Shown: positions 1-11,480, numbered from the stretch's first letter. The stretch: 64,000 bases of DNA from Vitis vinifera (GCF_030704535.1 NC_081821.1:3549001-3613000), one strand, 5' to 3'. The notes: generated from the letters alone by a model not told the origin. A program made the numbers and translations.

Positions 1-1460
1 TTGATGAAAATCTTAAAACAATATTATGTTATCCTATTTTCCATGAAATTCTTTTTCCTAGAGTGAATGCATTTCCTGCTTTTTCTGAATAATATTGCAA
101 TGGGACTTGTTCCTGAAAGGGCCTGCTTAAAAGTGAGTGAACTCTGAGGTTTTGATTCATTAAGATTTTAACTCGTACCTTGTATTATTTTTCTTATGTC
201 TATTGAGGTGGTGTTTGCTGCTTCCCATATTGCCTTGGTACATACTCCTTGAAGTGTTAATTATGGTGTAACAAACTAGGTGTAATTATCAATGATGAGC
301 TACTCTCTAGAATGTGCAACTCAATCCCTTAAATTATTCTTAACTGGTCATAGTTATCTTGTGTTGGAAAAAAATATTTGTGAGATTGACAACATATTAT
401 ATTACAAAATGGTTACTAACTGGAAGAGAACCGATTCTATTCATCTTGTGTTACAAGCTTTGTTTTGATTTGATATTTTCTCCTTTTTTTTAATACTAAG
501 TATTTAATTATAAGAACAGTAATACTAATATTCAAATTATTATTGTGCTTTATATGGACCCGTTATTGTAATTGTTCAGCCAATATTGAGCCCACTTGCT
601 TAGTTGAAAAGTAAGTTGGCATGTGAACCTTTTGATAACACCAAGCTTAATATAGCATTGGTTAAAAATTTTCTGAATATTCACAACAATGCAATAAAAT
701 TAAAATTTTGGATTTGGACAACAAACTTTGTTAGGAGGAAATAGAAATAATTCAGGAATAAATTTGAATTTTTGGCCAGAATAGAAACAACTAAATTTGG
801 TATTTACAAAATTGGGCGTTCTAATAGTTTTGTATAATTTGGCTGAAAATTTGGATAAGATGTTAATTTTCAGATGAAATTTTGCTGAAAATGAAGAATT
901 TGATTTGCCTAATATTTATAGAAAAGTTTGGCATAGTTCATTGGAGTTGGTACTAAGTTGGGGGTTTAGACTTTTGACTGAATCTCTGTAGGATCTAAGA
1001 TGCATGGTTCACTTCACATGTTGATTTGGTAGATTGAAGAAAACCGTCTTTTTTATATGTAATGCTATTCTATACTTACCAAAAAAAAAAAAAAATGTAA
1101 TGCTATTCTATGTATATACAAGCTTAATCTCAGTTATACAGACTGTGTCCTTTACAAGGATGCAGGATATTTTATAGGTCTAACCTTCAATATTGTTTCT
1201 TACTGATTGCTTTAACTCCCCAGATGTTGTCTTTCAAACCTTTTTTCACTTTGCTCAATAGCACAAATATCACCATATTTTCCAGAAATTCCTTTACCAC
1301 AATTAACTACAATTTTGGTAGCATCCAATACATGGTTACCAACATTGTTGTTTTTACAGTATAATTTGTATCCAATGTTTTTCTGATCTGTGAAATTTGG
1401 TGGTTAACATTTCACCCTAGGTAAGCATATGCTGAATTTTCTCTAATATGATTTTTATAG
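1..1460 (+). other. Intron and upstream part of the mS35 gene
   Basis: No exon is recognisable here. The stretch ends in a TTTTTATAG acceptor at 1452-1460, directly before the first visible mS35 exon, so most or all of it is an intron of that gene. It is AT-rich and contains a tiny poly-A insertion flanked by a duplication at 1057-1111. An earlier exon could be hidden here, but I could not pick one out by similarity. Confidence 0.55.
1057..1111 (+). mobile_element. Ultra-short LINE-tail insertion with target-site duplication
   Basis: The 17-base string at 1057-1073 is repeated exactly at 1095-1111. Between the copies lies only ACTTACC followed by a run of A. This is the layout of a target-primed reverse transcription event truncated to almost nothing but the poly-A tail. 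The first A of the second copy could equally belong to the tail, so the duplication is 16 or 17 bp. A TTAC/TTATC-poly-A tail is also seen in the LINE tail at 20909-21023. Confidence 0.6.
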
Positions 1461-2896
1461 ATGAGATAAAGCAAAAGGTTGAACAGAAGTTCAACGAGCT
1501 GGGGGATATGTGTGAAAGAGGGGAGCTTGAACCTGAAAAGGCTTATGAGCTGTTCAAGGAGTTTGAGGATAAGATGGTCATGGAATGTGCACAGTTGATG
1601 GAGGCCGAGGGACCCCCGCAGTTTGATGAGACACCAGAGCCAGACAAAAAATTGCGTTTAGATGATCCACCAGGTGAGGGGCCAATCCTTAGGTGGCAAA
1701 CACGTGTAGTTTTTGCTCCTGGTGGTGATGCATGGCATCCCAAAAACAGAAAGGTCAAAATGGCAGTTACTGTGAAAGAGCTTGGTCTGTCGAAACATCA
1801 ATTTCGTCGGTTGAGAGAATTAGTTGGAAAACGGTATCATCCAGGGAGAGATGAGCTTACAATCACCAGTGAGAGGTAATGTCCATTTAATTACTTACTG
1901 TTTATTTTCTGATCCATAAGATAACCCCTTTTTTTATAGGTAAATTTTTGTCCCCACTGGGACTTAAACTTGGAACCTCCACAAACCCTCCCTATCCCTT
2001 TACCACTTGAGCCAGGCCTCAAGGGCTGCGCTGCAACCTTTTTGACACCCTTAGTGGGTTAATTACTTAAAATTGCCACCAAAAAAAAAAAAAAAATCAA
2101 TTTTATAGTTTTCCCTTGTGTTCTTAATTATGTTGCTTTCCTTTTGTGAAATGCACCCAATCTAAGCATTCAAGGTCCGGTCTCCAATCTGGCTCTTCAC
2201 CAGACTTCATCTAAATAATGCTTCAAAAAAGAACTGAATTGCCCACTTTGTGCTTCTCATATGATTATTCCTACGATGCACATTTGCCACCCTAAAGAAA
2301 AAAAAAAAAAAATTGTTTTAATCCCCGTTTATTAGAGAGCCCTTGTTCTCAATCACCAATTGATTTTCTCTGCCAATTTACTAAACTTCTTTTGCACATA
2401 ACTTCTCTAGGCTCTCACTTGCTGACAACCCTCCATTCCTTTACAATACATGTGACTATTTTAAAGTTGAATATGGCTCTTGTATGATTAACAAGTTGTT
2501 AGTATAAGCTCTTTGCACCGTCTTCATTCCATTATTTCTAGTCTTGATTGTTTTTGGATGTGGTGTTTGGATAGTTTAAAATATGATAATGTAGCTCCTC
2601 ACAGGAGTCACACCTTTTTATGATATGTTCTAGCATGCATTATGTACACATTCTTTTAACTGGATTAATATGTTTTTTACATTTCTTCTTTCAGGTTTGA
2701 ACACCGTGAGGAGAACAGAAAGGATTGTCTTAGGACTTTATTTTCACTCATTGAGGAGGCTGGAAAAGCTAATAAGCTGGCAGAGGATGCTCGAGCTTCA
2801 TATGTCAAGGATAGACTCAGAGCGAATCCTATGTTCATGGAGAGGTTGCGAGCTAAGACCATGAGATTGCAGGGATCTAATTCTGCAGCTGCTTGA
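1461..2896 (+). CDS. Mitochondrial small-subunit ribosomal protein mS35 (MRP-S35 / S24-S35 family), C-terminal part
   Basis: This is a structural protein of the mitochondrial ribosome small subunit. Two coding exons are visible: 1461-1875 and 2695-2896. The first starts after a TTTTTATAG acceptor, ends at GAGAG|GTAATG, and joins in phase to an exon preceded by TTTCAG. The joined protein ends with TGA at 2894-2896. Together they give about 206 residues of the family's C-terminal domain. Recognisable strings include ILRWQTRVVFAPGGDAWHPK, the basic LSKHQFRRLRELVGKRYHP segment, and REENRKDCLRTL in the last exon. The N-terminus with its mitochondrial presequence lies to the left of the window. An ATG at 1448 is in frame but lies inside the intron end, so I do not take it as the start. 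AATAAA at 2925-2930 is a likely polyadenylation signal. Confidence 0.85.
1925..2035 (-). mobile_element. tRNA-derived SINE relic inside the mS35 intron
   Basis: Read on the minus strand, GGCTCAAGTGG (2003-2013) resembles a pol III A box, and GGTTCCAAGTTTAAGTCCC (1959-1977) resembles a B box, about 30 bases apart as in tRNA-headed SINEs. A short A/T-rich stretch follows at the 3' side. The sequence is in the intron of the mS35 gene, antisense to it. It looks like the AU-type plant SINEs, but the family assignment is from memory. Confidence 0.5.
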
Positions 2897-2930
2897 GATT
2901 AGTTTTTTATATGGTTTGCTCAAAAATAAA

Positions 2931-3655
2931 ATTCATGTTCGGGACCCCAAATCCGGGGTTGCAAGCAGTCACCTGCCCAGAAAATAGTGGGTTAAAAATG
3001 GGTTAAAACATGTCTCTCATTCTATGCAGACGTGAATATGCCTTACTAGTAGCTGGTCTAGTACATTAATTTCTTGCAGCAAGTTTAACGACCCAGACAG
3101 CTTTTGTTTTTATTTTTTGTGAAGATTAATCTGGTTGATTTGAAGTTATATGCAGCTCTTAGAAGGAGCAATTTTGGTTATTTTCCATTGTCTAGTTGCA
3201 GCTAGTAAACCATCATCCCTGGTGGGGCTTGCAACCTTTGTTCTGCTGATAGGGATTCTTCTGCTTCCAGGAGGTCTCCTCAAAGTTAAGCCCGCCCACC
3301 AAAAGGGCCGTCACTGAAGCCCATAAATGAACTGGGGCATGCTCATATGATACTTTTGGGCTGTTAAAACTTGAAAGGATTGGTTGGCTCTAGGTTTTCA
3401 ACTCTAAAGCACCCTGAATTTGGTTCTATGGCATTGACAAAGACCTCGGAGTGAAGTCTCCGGATATTTTTCTTTATGTGTCCACGGCCCACATGGTGTA
3501 TGAAGGTCACGTTCCAAAGCTAAATGTGACTTCTCTATCCTACCTAAAAGAAAGATGAAAGGTCCTCACAAAACAAAAAATTAAACAAAAGAAAAAACAC
3601 CCAATTAAAAAAAACTAAAAACATAGTAAAATCTCAACACTATCAAACTTTTGAA
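2931..3655. other. Intergenic stretch without a recognisable gene
   Basis: It lies between the mS35 stop and the LINE relic. It contains several A-runs and no open frame with recognisable coding content. The mS35 3' UTR probably occupies its first part. Confidence 0.5.
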
Positions 3656-3659
3656 GCCC

Positions 3660-3885
3660 AGTCTAATTGAGTTGTAAAACATTTAGAGGAGCTTCTCTAA
3701 AAGCTGTAGTACACGAGGCCCAAAAAGAGAAAAAGAACGGAATCAAGTCCCATAACATCTTCTCCCATTATCCTCAAAGATCCTTTTATTTCTTTCTTGC
3801 CATACCATCCATAACAAAGTAAGGCAAACGATTTGCCAAAGTGTCTTGTCTCTATTCTACCTTTTAGGCTATTGAATCTCATTCC
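3660..3885 (-). mobile_element. LINE (non-LTR retrotransposon) ORF2 C-terminal relic
   Basis: On the minus strand the bases around 3660-3720 translate as ASCTTAFREAPLNVLQLN followed by a stop. A neighbouring frame just upstream gives ERNKRIFEDN. Both match the very end of plant LINE polyproteins, where a WxERNxRxFE motif is followed by a W/SxxxxFxGxxLxxLQL terminus. The frames do not connect, so the copy is inactive. Only the last about 75 codons can be traced. Confidence 0.6.
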
Positions 3886-4057
3886 TTCTACTTCACAGGG
3901 AAATTAGGAGAAAGGGAAAGAAAACAACTTGGGCGCTGTGGTGATAAGGTTTTCAAAGAGAGTACTCAAGAATCCTTCCCCTGAAGAAAGTCTAGAAACC
4001 CCATTTGAACACTGTAGTCTAAACTGCCTCACAGCCCACTGAAATGAAAGCAAGAAG

Positions 4058-4348
4058 TCAAGGTGGTAAACGGAACACTACTAAGGAAGCGATGCCCTCA
4101 TGCTTCTCCTCCTCTTGTCCTGGGCAAAACTCAAAATGCTGCAACAAAGCCTTAGAGTTGGCCTGCAGTGCATGCATACTGTGCGTTTCTTGTCCGCTAT
4201 CCATTGTGTGGTGCTGCATCAAGCTGCCATGCACCATTGCATGGAGGGCTGCAAAGCGCGTAAGCCATGGGGCTTGTTTCTCATCAGAGAAGAGGATTTT
4301 ATCAGCATATTCTTCGTTTTCAGACATCGATTCTCCGAGGAACAGCAC
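4058..4348 (-). other. Open frame of unknown nature (96 codons)
   Basis: On the minus strand an open frame has a plausible protein composition: an acidic start, then SDEKQAPWLTRFAALHAMV, then a Gln/His-rich middle. The opposite strand is also open here, which weakens the case. I do not recognise the family. It lies just upstream, in minus-strand terms, of the LINE relic, so it could be a captured gene fragment, part of a decayed element, or chance. Confidence 0.2.
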
Positions 4349-4501
4349 GCAGCAGAGGGGTAGCCTCTCGGCGGGAAGCTGGATTTCAAAGTAAAAACCT
4401 ACTTAGTTTATCATCTCCTGTAGCTTACTACATTTATTTAGCTCTATATGTTACAAAGCATGGTTTCCTCCATTTGTTTTTTTGGAATTTTTAGAAAAAG
4501 T

Positions 4502-4505
4502 AAAA
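4502..4505 (-). terminator. RNA polymerase III terminator of tRNA-Leu
   Basis: On the minus strand TTTT occurs 6 nt after the tRNA 3' end, which is sufficient for pol III termination. Confidence 0.7.
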
Positions 4506-4511
4506 TTTTTT

Positions 4512-4592
4512 TGTCAAGAATGGGATTCGAACCCATGCCCTTTCGGACCAGTACCTGAAACTGGCGCCTTAGACCAACTCGGCCATCTTGAC
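4512..4592 (-). tRNA. tRNA-Leu (anticodon CAG)
   Basis: The minus strand folds as a complete class II tRNA of 81 nt. The acceptor stem is GTCAAGA/TCTTGAC with discriminator A. The D arm is GCC...GGC. The anticodon stem CCAGT/ACTGG has loop TTCAGGT, which gives anticodon CAG reading CUG. A long variable arm is present, as expected for leucine, and the T arm is ATGGG-TTCGAAT-CCCAT. No intron is present. A CAA triplet sits immediately upstream, as is common at plant tRNA transcription starts, and a T run follows downstream. Everything needed for a working gene is present. Confidence 0.95.
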
Positions 4593-6355
4593 TTTGATAA
4601 GCATCGTAGCAAAATAAACTTTATTTAAAGATTAAAATTTCTTTTTAAAGATTAAATTGTCAAGAGTGTTTATATAAAAAAAAAAATATAAAAATATAAA
4701 AATTTATTGAATGTACTTTTCTTCAATTTTTTTTCATACTTATTTTCTTTCATATCTATTTCAAATATATATATAGAAAGAACTTTATAATATCTATATT
4801 AAGAAAATTTCAGGATATTAATTCAATTTTTACTAAAATTATAATTTCACCTATTGTAAGATTAAAATACAAAAAAAAAAAATGATTATATATATAAATA
4901 AATAAATAAATCAAATCACAAAACAATGAAAGTAAAAATATAATAAGATTAAATTATATGATGTAGTGGGTTATCATGAGTCTTACATTGTGATAAGTAC
5001 AACTTATAAGTAGGCAGACATGATTTCAATAATACTAGGACACGTCATGGTGATATTGCATTATGATTTAGGCAATGAAAGAGTGGTACCAACCTTGGAA
5101 TCCGAATTAGGACTAGGATAAATGCATCAAATTGGTGGACAGGATTCATGGGACGGCCACCCCTCTACTATGTACCTCCTTTTTGTGAACCCAGTCACCA
5201 TATTTCCAACTGCAATCCGATTTTGGATTGCATTTAATGGGTCTGATTCCATTCTATTGGTGGTGAACCTACCATATGTCTACATCCCCTTTTTTTGTTT
5301 TTTTTTTTCAGTCATTTAGTGTACCACTAAATATCCCACACCAAACTTCCAATCCTTGTGACAGTCCAATGGCCACAACCGTCCACCATTTCTTTTCTTG
5401 CCTGGGAAATCTTTTCTCATTCATTCAGATCCTAATGATAGTTTGGTTGCCTTAGGAAGCTCTCTGGAAGCCAAATCCCCGGTAATGTTAGGGTCTATAG
5501 ATACTTTTGAATCTATGCTTTCAATCAATATGATTTCAGTTAGGAATTGGAATGAATAGTGAAGAAACGCATCATTTCAAAGGGTGCACTTTTTAGAAAA
5601 ATTTGCAAGGCCCGATTAGTTCGGACTCTTATCTAAAATATTCATTTTAAATGATTCTCTTTTATTTGTGGATATAGATAAAATGGGTCGTATCTTATTG
5701 AAACTTTGTTGTAACTTGTAACTTTATATAAATTGTTTTATCTTTATATTCTCGAATTAACATTGTTAATATTAAAACTTTGCATGTCTCGTTTTTTAGG
5801 CCATTGTCATGGTGACTGAGTGTATTTCATCCTCCTGCACTTTAGGACTGTTTCAATGTAAGATTGGCAACACATTTTCAAGCTGAGAGTGGTGGGATGC
5901 TGTGATTAATTACTGCAAATTAGCTAAAAACAGGCCAAGATGCAGAGGACCCATGTTCAAGTTTTGGACAAATTTGAAATCAAGGAGAAGAAAAACGAGA
6001 GATTAGAGTTGTTACAAGAACAAAATTCACTGCATGATTGAATGGGGTCTTATCTTTCTGGGACCTCAAGAGCATGTTTCTATAGAAAATAGTAGTTTCC
6101 AAAGTTGTGAGATCAAACTACCTAAGAATCAGACAAACACTTATAGCAGAAATGCTTATATTTCCATGACAGATAGTCAGTACTACATCCTGAGTTTCTC
6201 TGAATTCATGGTTCTTTTCTAGTTAAGCATCATACATATGTCGCTGCTGAAAGGAAAGGAACAAGGTTAGAATGAGGCTTTTAGCTTTGGGAATGGATGA
6301 ATTGGACTGGGAACTCTCCTTTTCGGGTTTGTGTTAAGGAGTGATGAGTGTAAGG
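4593..6355. other. AT-rich intergenic DNA
   Basis: It lies between the tRNA and the small membrane-protein gene. It has many A/T runs (4670-4920). I see no open frame with coding character and no repeat with clear ends. Confidence 0.5.
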
Positions 6356-6583
6356 TCATGCACCGCAGGCTGCTCCACACTCAGCGGTACATCCTGCACC
6401 GTAGACCCCCGTGTCGGATGCAGAAGCTTTGTCTTTGGATGCACCATCAGCACAAGAGAAGATTACAGCAGAGATTAAGGAGAGAGCAACCAAAGCTAGC
6501 CAAAAGACTACATAAGCACCACCAAGGCCATCACTGCCGCCACCCCCACCTCCAGTGACCACCCCTTTCCATGGCCTCACCAT
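6356..6583 (-). CDS. Small Gly-rich, Cys-rich single-pass membrane protein (75 aa)
   Basis: This is a single-exon minus-strand frame of 75 codons. The N-terminal part (residues 10-22) is glycine-rich, with a run of six Gly. A clear membrane segment spans about residues 23-43 (AYVVFWLALVALSLISAVIF). A short tail follows with Cys at 44, 65, 69 and 73, the last three in C-x3-C-x3-C spacing. Plants have short proteins of this design, but I cannot name a function. The reading frame is clean, the composition is non-random, and the ATG is followed by VRPWKG. The plus strand is also open here, with an Arg/His-rich frame that has no such logic. I saw no clear TATA box. Confidence that it is a real gene is moderate. 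Confidence 0.6.
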   Translation of the reverse strand: MVRPWKGVVTGGGGGGSDGLGGAYVVFWLALVALSLISAVIFSCADGASKDKASASDTGVYGAGCTAECGAACGA

Positions 6584-8865
6584 CTAACTCCCTTTCTCTC
6601 TTACAGAATTAGTAGTCTTTGTTTGTGAAGTGAACGACCCCAACAGGGCACAGAGGCTTCTTATCCTCGGCTTCCTCCAAAAAGTCGAAATTCACTTTAA
6701 GTCTAGTCCTCTCTACTTTAGAACTTTATGTGATTCTCCTCTCTTGCATTAGAATTGGCAGGCAATACTATGGAGTTTTGACATGAAGAACATGAGTGGG
6801 TCAATAACGCACTATAAAATATGTGTGAAAGGTGTGTGTGCAGACCACTCTTCCTTGTCATAAAAATTGATATTTATGCAGGACAAAGCTACCATAACAG
6901 TTGAAAATTCATTCTAGTGACATACAACCAAATCATGATCGTTTGTTTAGTTGCTTTGATGCTGGATTTTTTTGGTGGTCAGCACTATACAACCATCAAT
7001 TGGCTTAGATCTTTCTTCAGAACACAATTGCTTACCACTATCTTTTTCAAGGTTGACTTGGGGAGGCAAGAACTGGTACTATGTCACACTTTGTATTATT
7101 GCCCATAAAAGGTTTAAAATGCAGTGTTTTGCGTTGAGTGGATTCCTCTTAAAGCCAGGCTACTCAGCAGAAAAAACATTAATTTAACTTGGATAAAGGG
7201 GTGCCACAAATGAGTTTGGTTGTGGGGGGCAATTAGGAATGAGGTTTTTGCCATTGTGGGACAGCCCCAGAGTGTTGGATCTTACTGATTTCAGTTGGAT
7301 TTTCTTACATAATTGTTTCACTTATCTCAGTGCTTCCATTTGAGCTTGACAGGTGTCAAAAGAAAGTGCCCAAACTAAATGAAATTTCGCAATGGATGGA
7401 CCAAAGCATGTGGGAACTCAACCCTATCCTGAACCCCTCCTGGGGTCCTATGTCTCCACCGTGACTAATGTCATTGATATCATTTTACATTTCTCATACT
7501 ACCATACTAACAAGTCGTTGATAAATCATCAGACAGTGATTTCACTATAGAAAAGGGGGCTTTCCCTTTGGGTAGAAGCAAGCTATATTCCTTCTCTGTT
7601 CTGTACTGCATTCAATTCATGAAGTGTTGACTTTGTTAGCATTATCCCAGAAAATCTCCATTCAAAGTCCACTATTAGTTGTCAATGTTTCTCCCTTTCA
7701 AAATCAATTTATAAAGGCATACAACACTCACATGCAGGCATCTATGCTTTTGACTAACATAAAGTTTGCCTCTCGATGAATATCTTTTCCATTATGTAAC
7801 GACTTCTTGGGTTGGAGTTGCCGTATACATACTCTACTGATCTTAAGAACTACAGGATTTGTTGGGAAAAGAACTCCTCTTTCACAATTTTCTAATAACT
7901 ATTTCAGCAAAGATAAAGGGACTATTCAACTGTTAATTTTGATAACCAGTATTCAAAATTTAGTTCTGGTCTATGAGTTTAAGATTCTCTACTTCCTTTT
8001 TTCTTCCATATCTTTCTTCCTCCTCTAGAGGATTCTTAAAAAAATTTCACATATCTACTCAAAGAACAAAGGAATCACAAAGGATGGGATTATAAGCGCC
8101 GGAAAACTTGATTTTTGGTGGGAAACCCCACTTCTCCAGAACTCTGCTTTCAAAGTTGGATTAAACTTTTGAAAGTTCTATAAGAATCATTTGAACACCT
8201 TTTGGAAATACTGGAAAAGACTTTGTCGAACTTCTTTAGAAAAGTAAGTTATCACTTCTTTATTGCTTTTTGCTTGAAGGGTAACTAGTATTCAGAAATT
8301 AGTTAGATTTAGTATAAGAAGTTGGTGACAATATCTACAATTAAACTCCCCCTTTAGCCAAAGAAGAATCTAATGACAGTCAATCTTAATCTCAACGTTG
8401 ATAGATTAGACCAATCCTTTAGCTAAAGTGCTGTCGTGTTTCAGTGGATTGAGTGGTTTGAAGATGGATGGATACCACCATTTTGTACCAAACATCGACC
8501 TCGTTCAGAGCCTTGATTGCACCCTTCTAAGCCTCTGAAATTTCTTGTAAGTCAGACCAAGATATGTTCTGTTAATCTTGGAGAGAAGAAGCGAACAATC
8601 TGCAGTAAACCAACTGATATATTTGGCTCTCAAGTGAGTCCAAGCATCCTCCTTTTTAAACCCCAGTCTAACATTGTTTGAAACAGATTTGCGTAAGGTT
8701 TATCAGAGTTTATTTTCATACTTTGATTGATTTCAAATCCTGTGACTTTTGTTTTCAGTTTTGCAGTCATATATTTACAGTATTCTTTACATGTAACTTC
8801 ACTGAAGATATTCATCCCTGATTAATTAGCATCAGAGCTTCCACCACAACAGGGGCCATTCTGTT
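6584..8865. other. Intergenic DNA without a recognisable gene
   Basis: It lies between the small membrane-protein gene and the 3' end of the reticulon gene. The rightmost few hundred bases are probably the reticulon 3' UTR. No coding similarity, RNA gene or bounded repeat was recognised. Confidence 0.5.
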
Positions 8866-10810
8866 TTATGTGGTCTTCTTCTCTTTCACTGGTCCTCTTG
8901 GAACCTTGTTGAGCAAACTTAGATTGACCTCGCTGAGCATTTTCTTTATCTGTTGATGCATTATGATAGCATGGTGATCAACATCTTCCTCATACCGCTC
9001 GTACAGAAATGGCAATGTTTCCAAGAAGAGCACGCCTTCATGCATAATCAACAAGGACCAACTTAGCCACAAGCTCAACATTGGTATCACAGAAAGATCG
9101 GGGAAGTCCAAGGTGACAAATCCTTACCAACGAACAGAAGTTTGCAGAAGCTGCAATAGTTTCCCATCACAGACAGAATCCATAGAGAAACAAGGGTCTG
9201 AAATCAATACAGAAGAAGTGAAGAACATAAAATTGAAGTCATGAATGAAGATTTGGAGTTCAGTAAGGAGATCAAGCAAGCTTGGCTGATTACAAACCAA
9301 AAAGAAGAGTGGTAGGTCTTTTCCACATGAGATGTCGACGATGATCGACAAGAACTGGTTCAATCTTTCATGGAGGATTGAAGCAATTGAGTTGAATGCG
9401 TACTCATCTAAAATGATTTCAGGGATCTCAAAAGGAGGCCTGAAGATCAACTCTAAGTTAACATTCTTTTCCAAAATTAAAGGGTAACAAAATGTTCCAT
9501 GAAGAATGCAATACCATTAGTTAATAGAAAGTATATATGTTCTCCTTTTGATTGATTTAAATGGGAAATTTAATGGCACTAGATGTAAAGAATAATCTGT
9601 GATTGAAGATGCTACCATTTGAAATGTTCAGAAAGAGTGCTCCATATGAATAGCACAAGCATTGCTGTGATGAGAATGTGACAAAGAAGGGACACAAAAC
9701 TGTACTCAACAACCTCGAAAAGAAACCACATGACTTCACTCCCAATCAGAAGTGCAGCCGATGCTATTTTGTTCCTCCATAGCAGCACATCTGCAACTGC
9801 AAATTCAATTTCCTAATGTCAAAAACCTCTGAAAACTAACAAATATCCGATGAAAAGGTTAAATATTTTTATGGCATTCTACATCAACCACCATGGTAAC
9901 TCAAACTCAACTGCTCTGATGCCACTTTTTGCCTCGGATTTTAATCATTTAATCTAAAAATCAATCGGTATCACCAGAGAGATCAAGTCCTATATGGTAA
10001 TTATTTTTTAATAGTATTTTTATTCTCCAAAGATATAGAAAAATAAGCTTACCAATAAGAAAATAGAAAATAGTTTTTGTTTTTAAAAATAGAAAATATA
10101 ATGCTTTGAGAAAATATTTTTTAGTTGTTTTCAATTATTTTCACTAATGTTGTTTTAAAAAATAATTATATAAATACGTAGAATAATTAAAAATAAAGCA
10201 TTACATATTATTTTAAAAAACTATTAGAAAAAAAAACTATTTTTCAAAATTATTTTAAAAAACATTTCCTAGGTTTCATCTCACATTCTGATAAACATCA
10301 TTTTAAAAATAGCGATCGCTACAACTACTCCCTAAAAAACCTAAATGCTTTTGTGTCATAAAAAGTGTTACCCTTTTTTTTTTTTTTTTTTTTCCCTTTT
10401 TCTCTTTGTTTTGTCTATGAAAATAAAGGTCAAGATTCTTGTAGTGTAAAGATAATGGTTCTCTTATTTGTAATTCCATTCACGACTTATGATAAAAAAT
10501 TTGTCAGTAAAACAACAAAATCAAGATTTTTAAACATTTTAGAAGATAACCCGAAAACCTTATTTACCATAAAAAAAAAAGGTGATGAAATGTTGTCATT
10601 TTAATATTGACCATGCAAATGAAGGTGCATACATGCACTATATAATCAAAAGAAAAGTAATCAAATTAAGTAAACCAAACTGCCCATGTTTTTTTTAATG
10701 GGACATTTACCAAATGTATATAACTAGCTGGTACCTGTTCCTCCTCCTAGAACTTCATGTATGGACCTTTGACGACCAAAGAGCTTTACCGGCGGTGTCG
10801 GATCTTGCAT
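8866..10810 (-). CDS. Reticulon-like protein (plant RTNLB type), five exons, 212 aa
   Basis: Reticulons insert into the ER as hairpins and shape tubules. The minus-strand exons are 10810-10735, 9796-9616, 9439-9298, 9197-9128 and 9035-8866. All junctions are GT-AG and the phases close exactly. Exon 1 gives MQDPTPPVKLFGRQRSIHE and ends in the GGG of the RTNLB box. Exon 2 holds VADVLLWRNKIAS and the first hydrophobic hairpin (about residues 39-79). Exon 3 gives IPEIILDEYAFNSIASIL and the DISCGKD motif. Exon 4, only 70 nt, gives TLVSLWILSVMGNYCSFC, and with the start of exon 5 (LETLPFLYERYEEDVD) forms the second hairpin. The protein ends in VKEKKTT; the lysine-rich tail is compatible with ER retention. 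The N-terminus is very short, so this belongs to the minimal RTNLB class. The acceptor of exon 5 has a poor pyrimidine tract, but the reading frame and family alignment support it. Confidence 0.9.
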
Positions 10811-11003
10811 GATTATAGGGGAAACAGGAAGTCAGGAACTACTCTTACAAAATATGTGTTGTGGGTTTTGGCATTCAGAGATGTATATGTAAACAAAGGT
10901 AGGGTTCTAAGCTTGGAAACCAAGAAATGTGGAATGAGGAATAAAGGATTTCTCAATTGTTGGGGCATGGCTTGAATAAAAGGTTGCTTTGCATGGCCGC
11001 TAC

Positions 11004-11011
11004 TATAAATA
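11004..11011 (-). promoter_or_regulatory. Possible TATA box of the reticulon gene
   Basis: The minus strand reads AATATTTATAG about 195 bases upstream of the reticulon ATG, a plausible distance if the 5' UTR is about 160 nt. This is a sequence match only. Confidence 0.35.
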
Positions 11012-11480
11012 TTCAGCTTATCTTCTGAACGTCTGCTTACTTTACGCACCATCGATACATTAGACTTTCCATGTCACCAGTTTCTACTGGACGTACTTCT
11101 TGTTTACCTACATCACAAGTTCCATTTAGTTCATTTATTTTTATTTTATTTTTTAGATTTTTTTATTCATTTATGTCTTGATTATTGTTTTGGACTCAAA
11201 CTTTTGATTTATGTTTAAAATTTGAATTTATTATTTTCTAATTTTCATAAAATTTTCAGCTTTGTTCTGCACTTATCTCCTTCAAGTGGGCCTCGACATG
11301 GACCAAATAATGTCTCAACAATGCAGACAAAGGAAACTAGAGACCAACCTTAAAGTTAAAGTATTGGTTTTTCTGGTTGTGCCTCATAACCTTATCAAAG
11401 AGGGATGTGGATGTAGTAACACTCATAAGATAACCCAAAGAATGAGAGGTATATACCTTTGAGGGAGAGGTTAAGGTTTT

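Noticed and set aside
10310-10321. Perfect palindrome TAGCGATCGCTA
   Set aside because: Twelve bases only, no partner repeats or element ends; could be chance or a decayed terminus.
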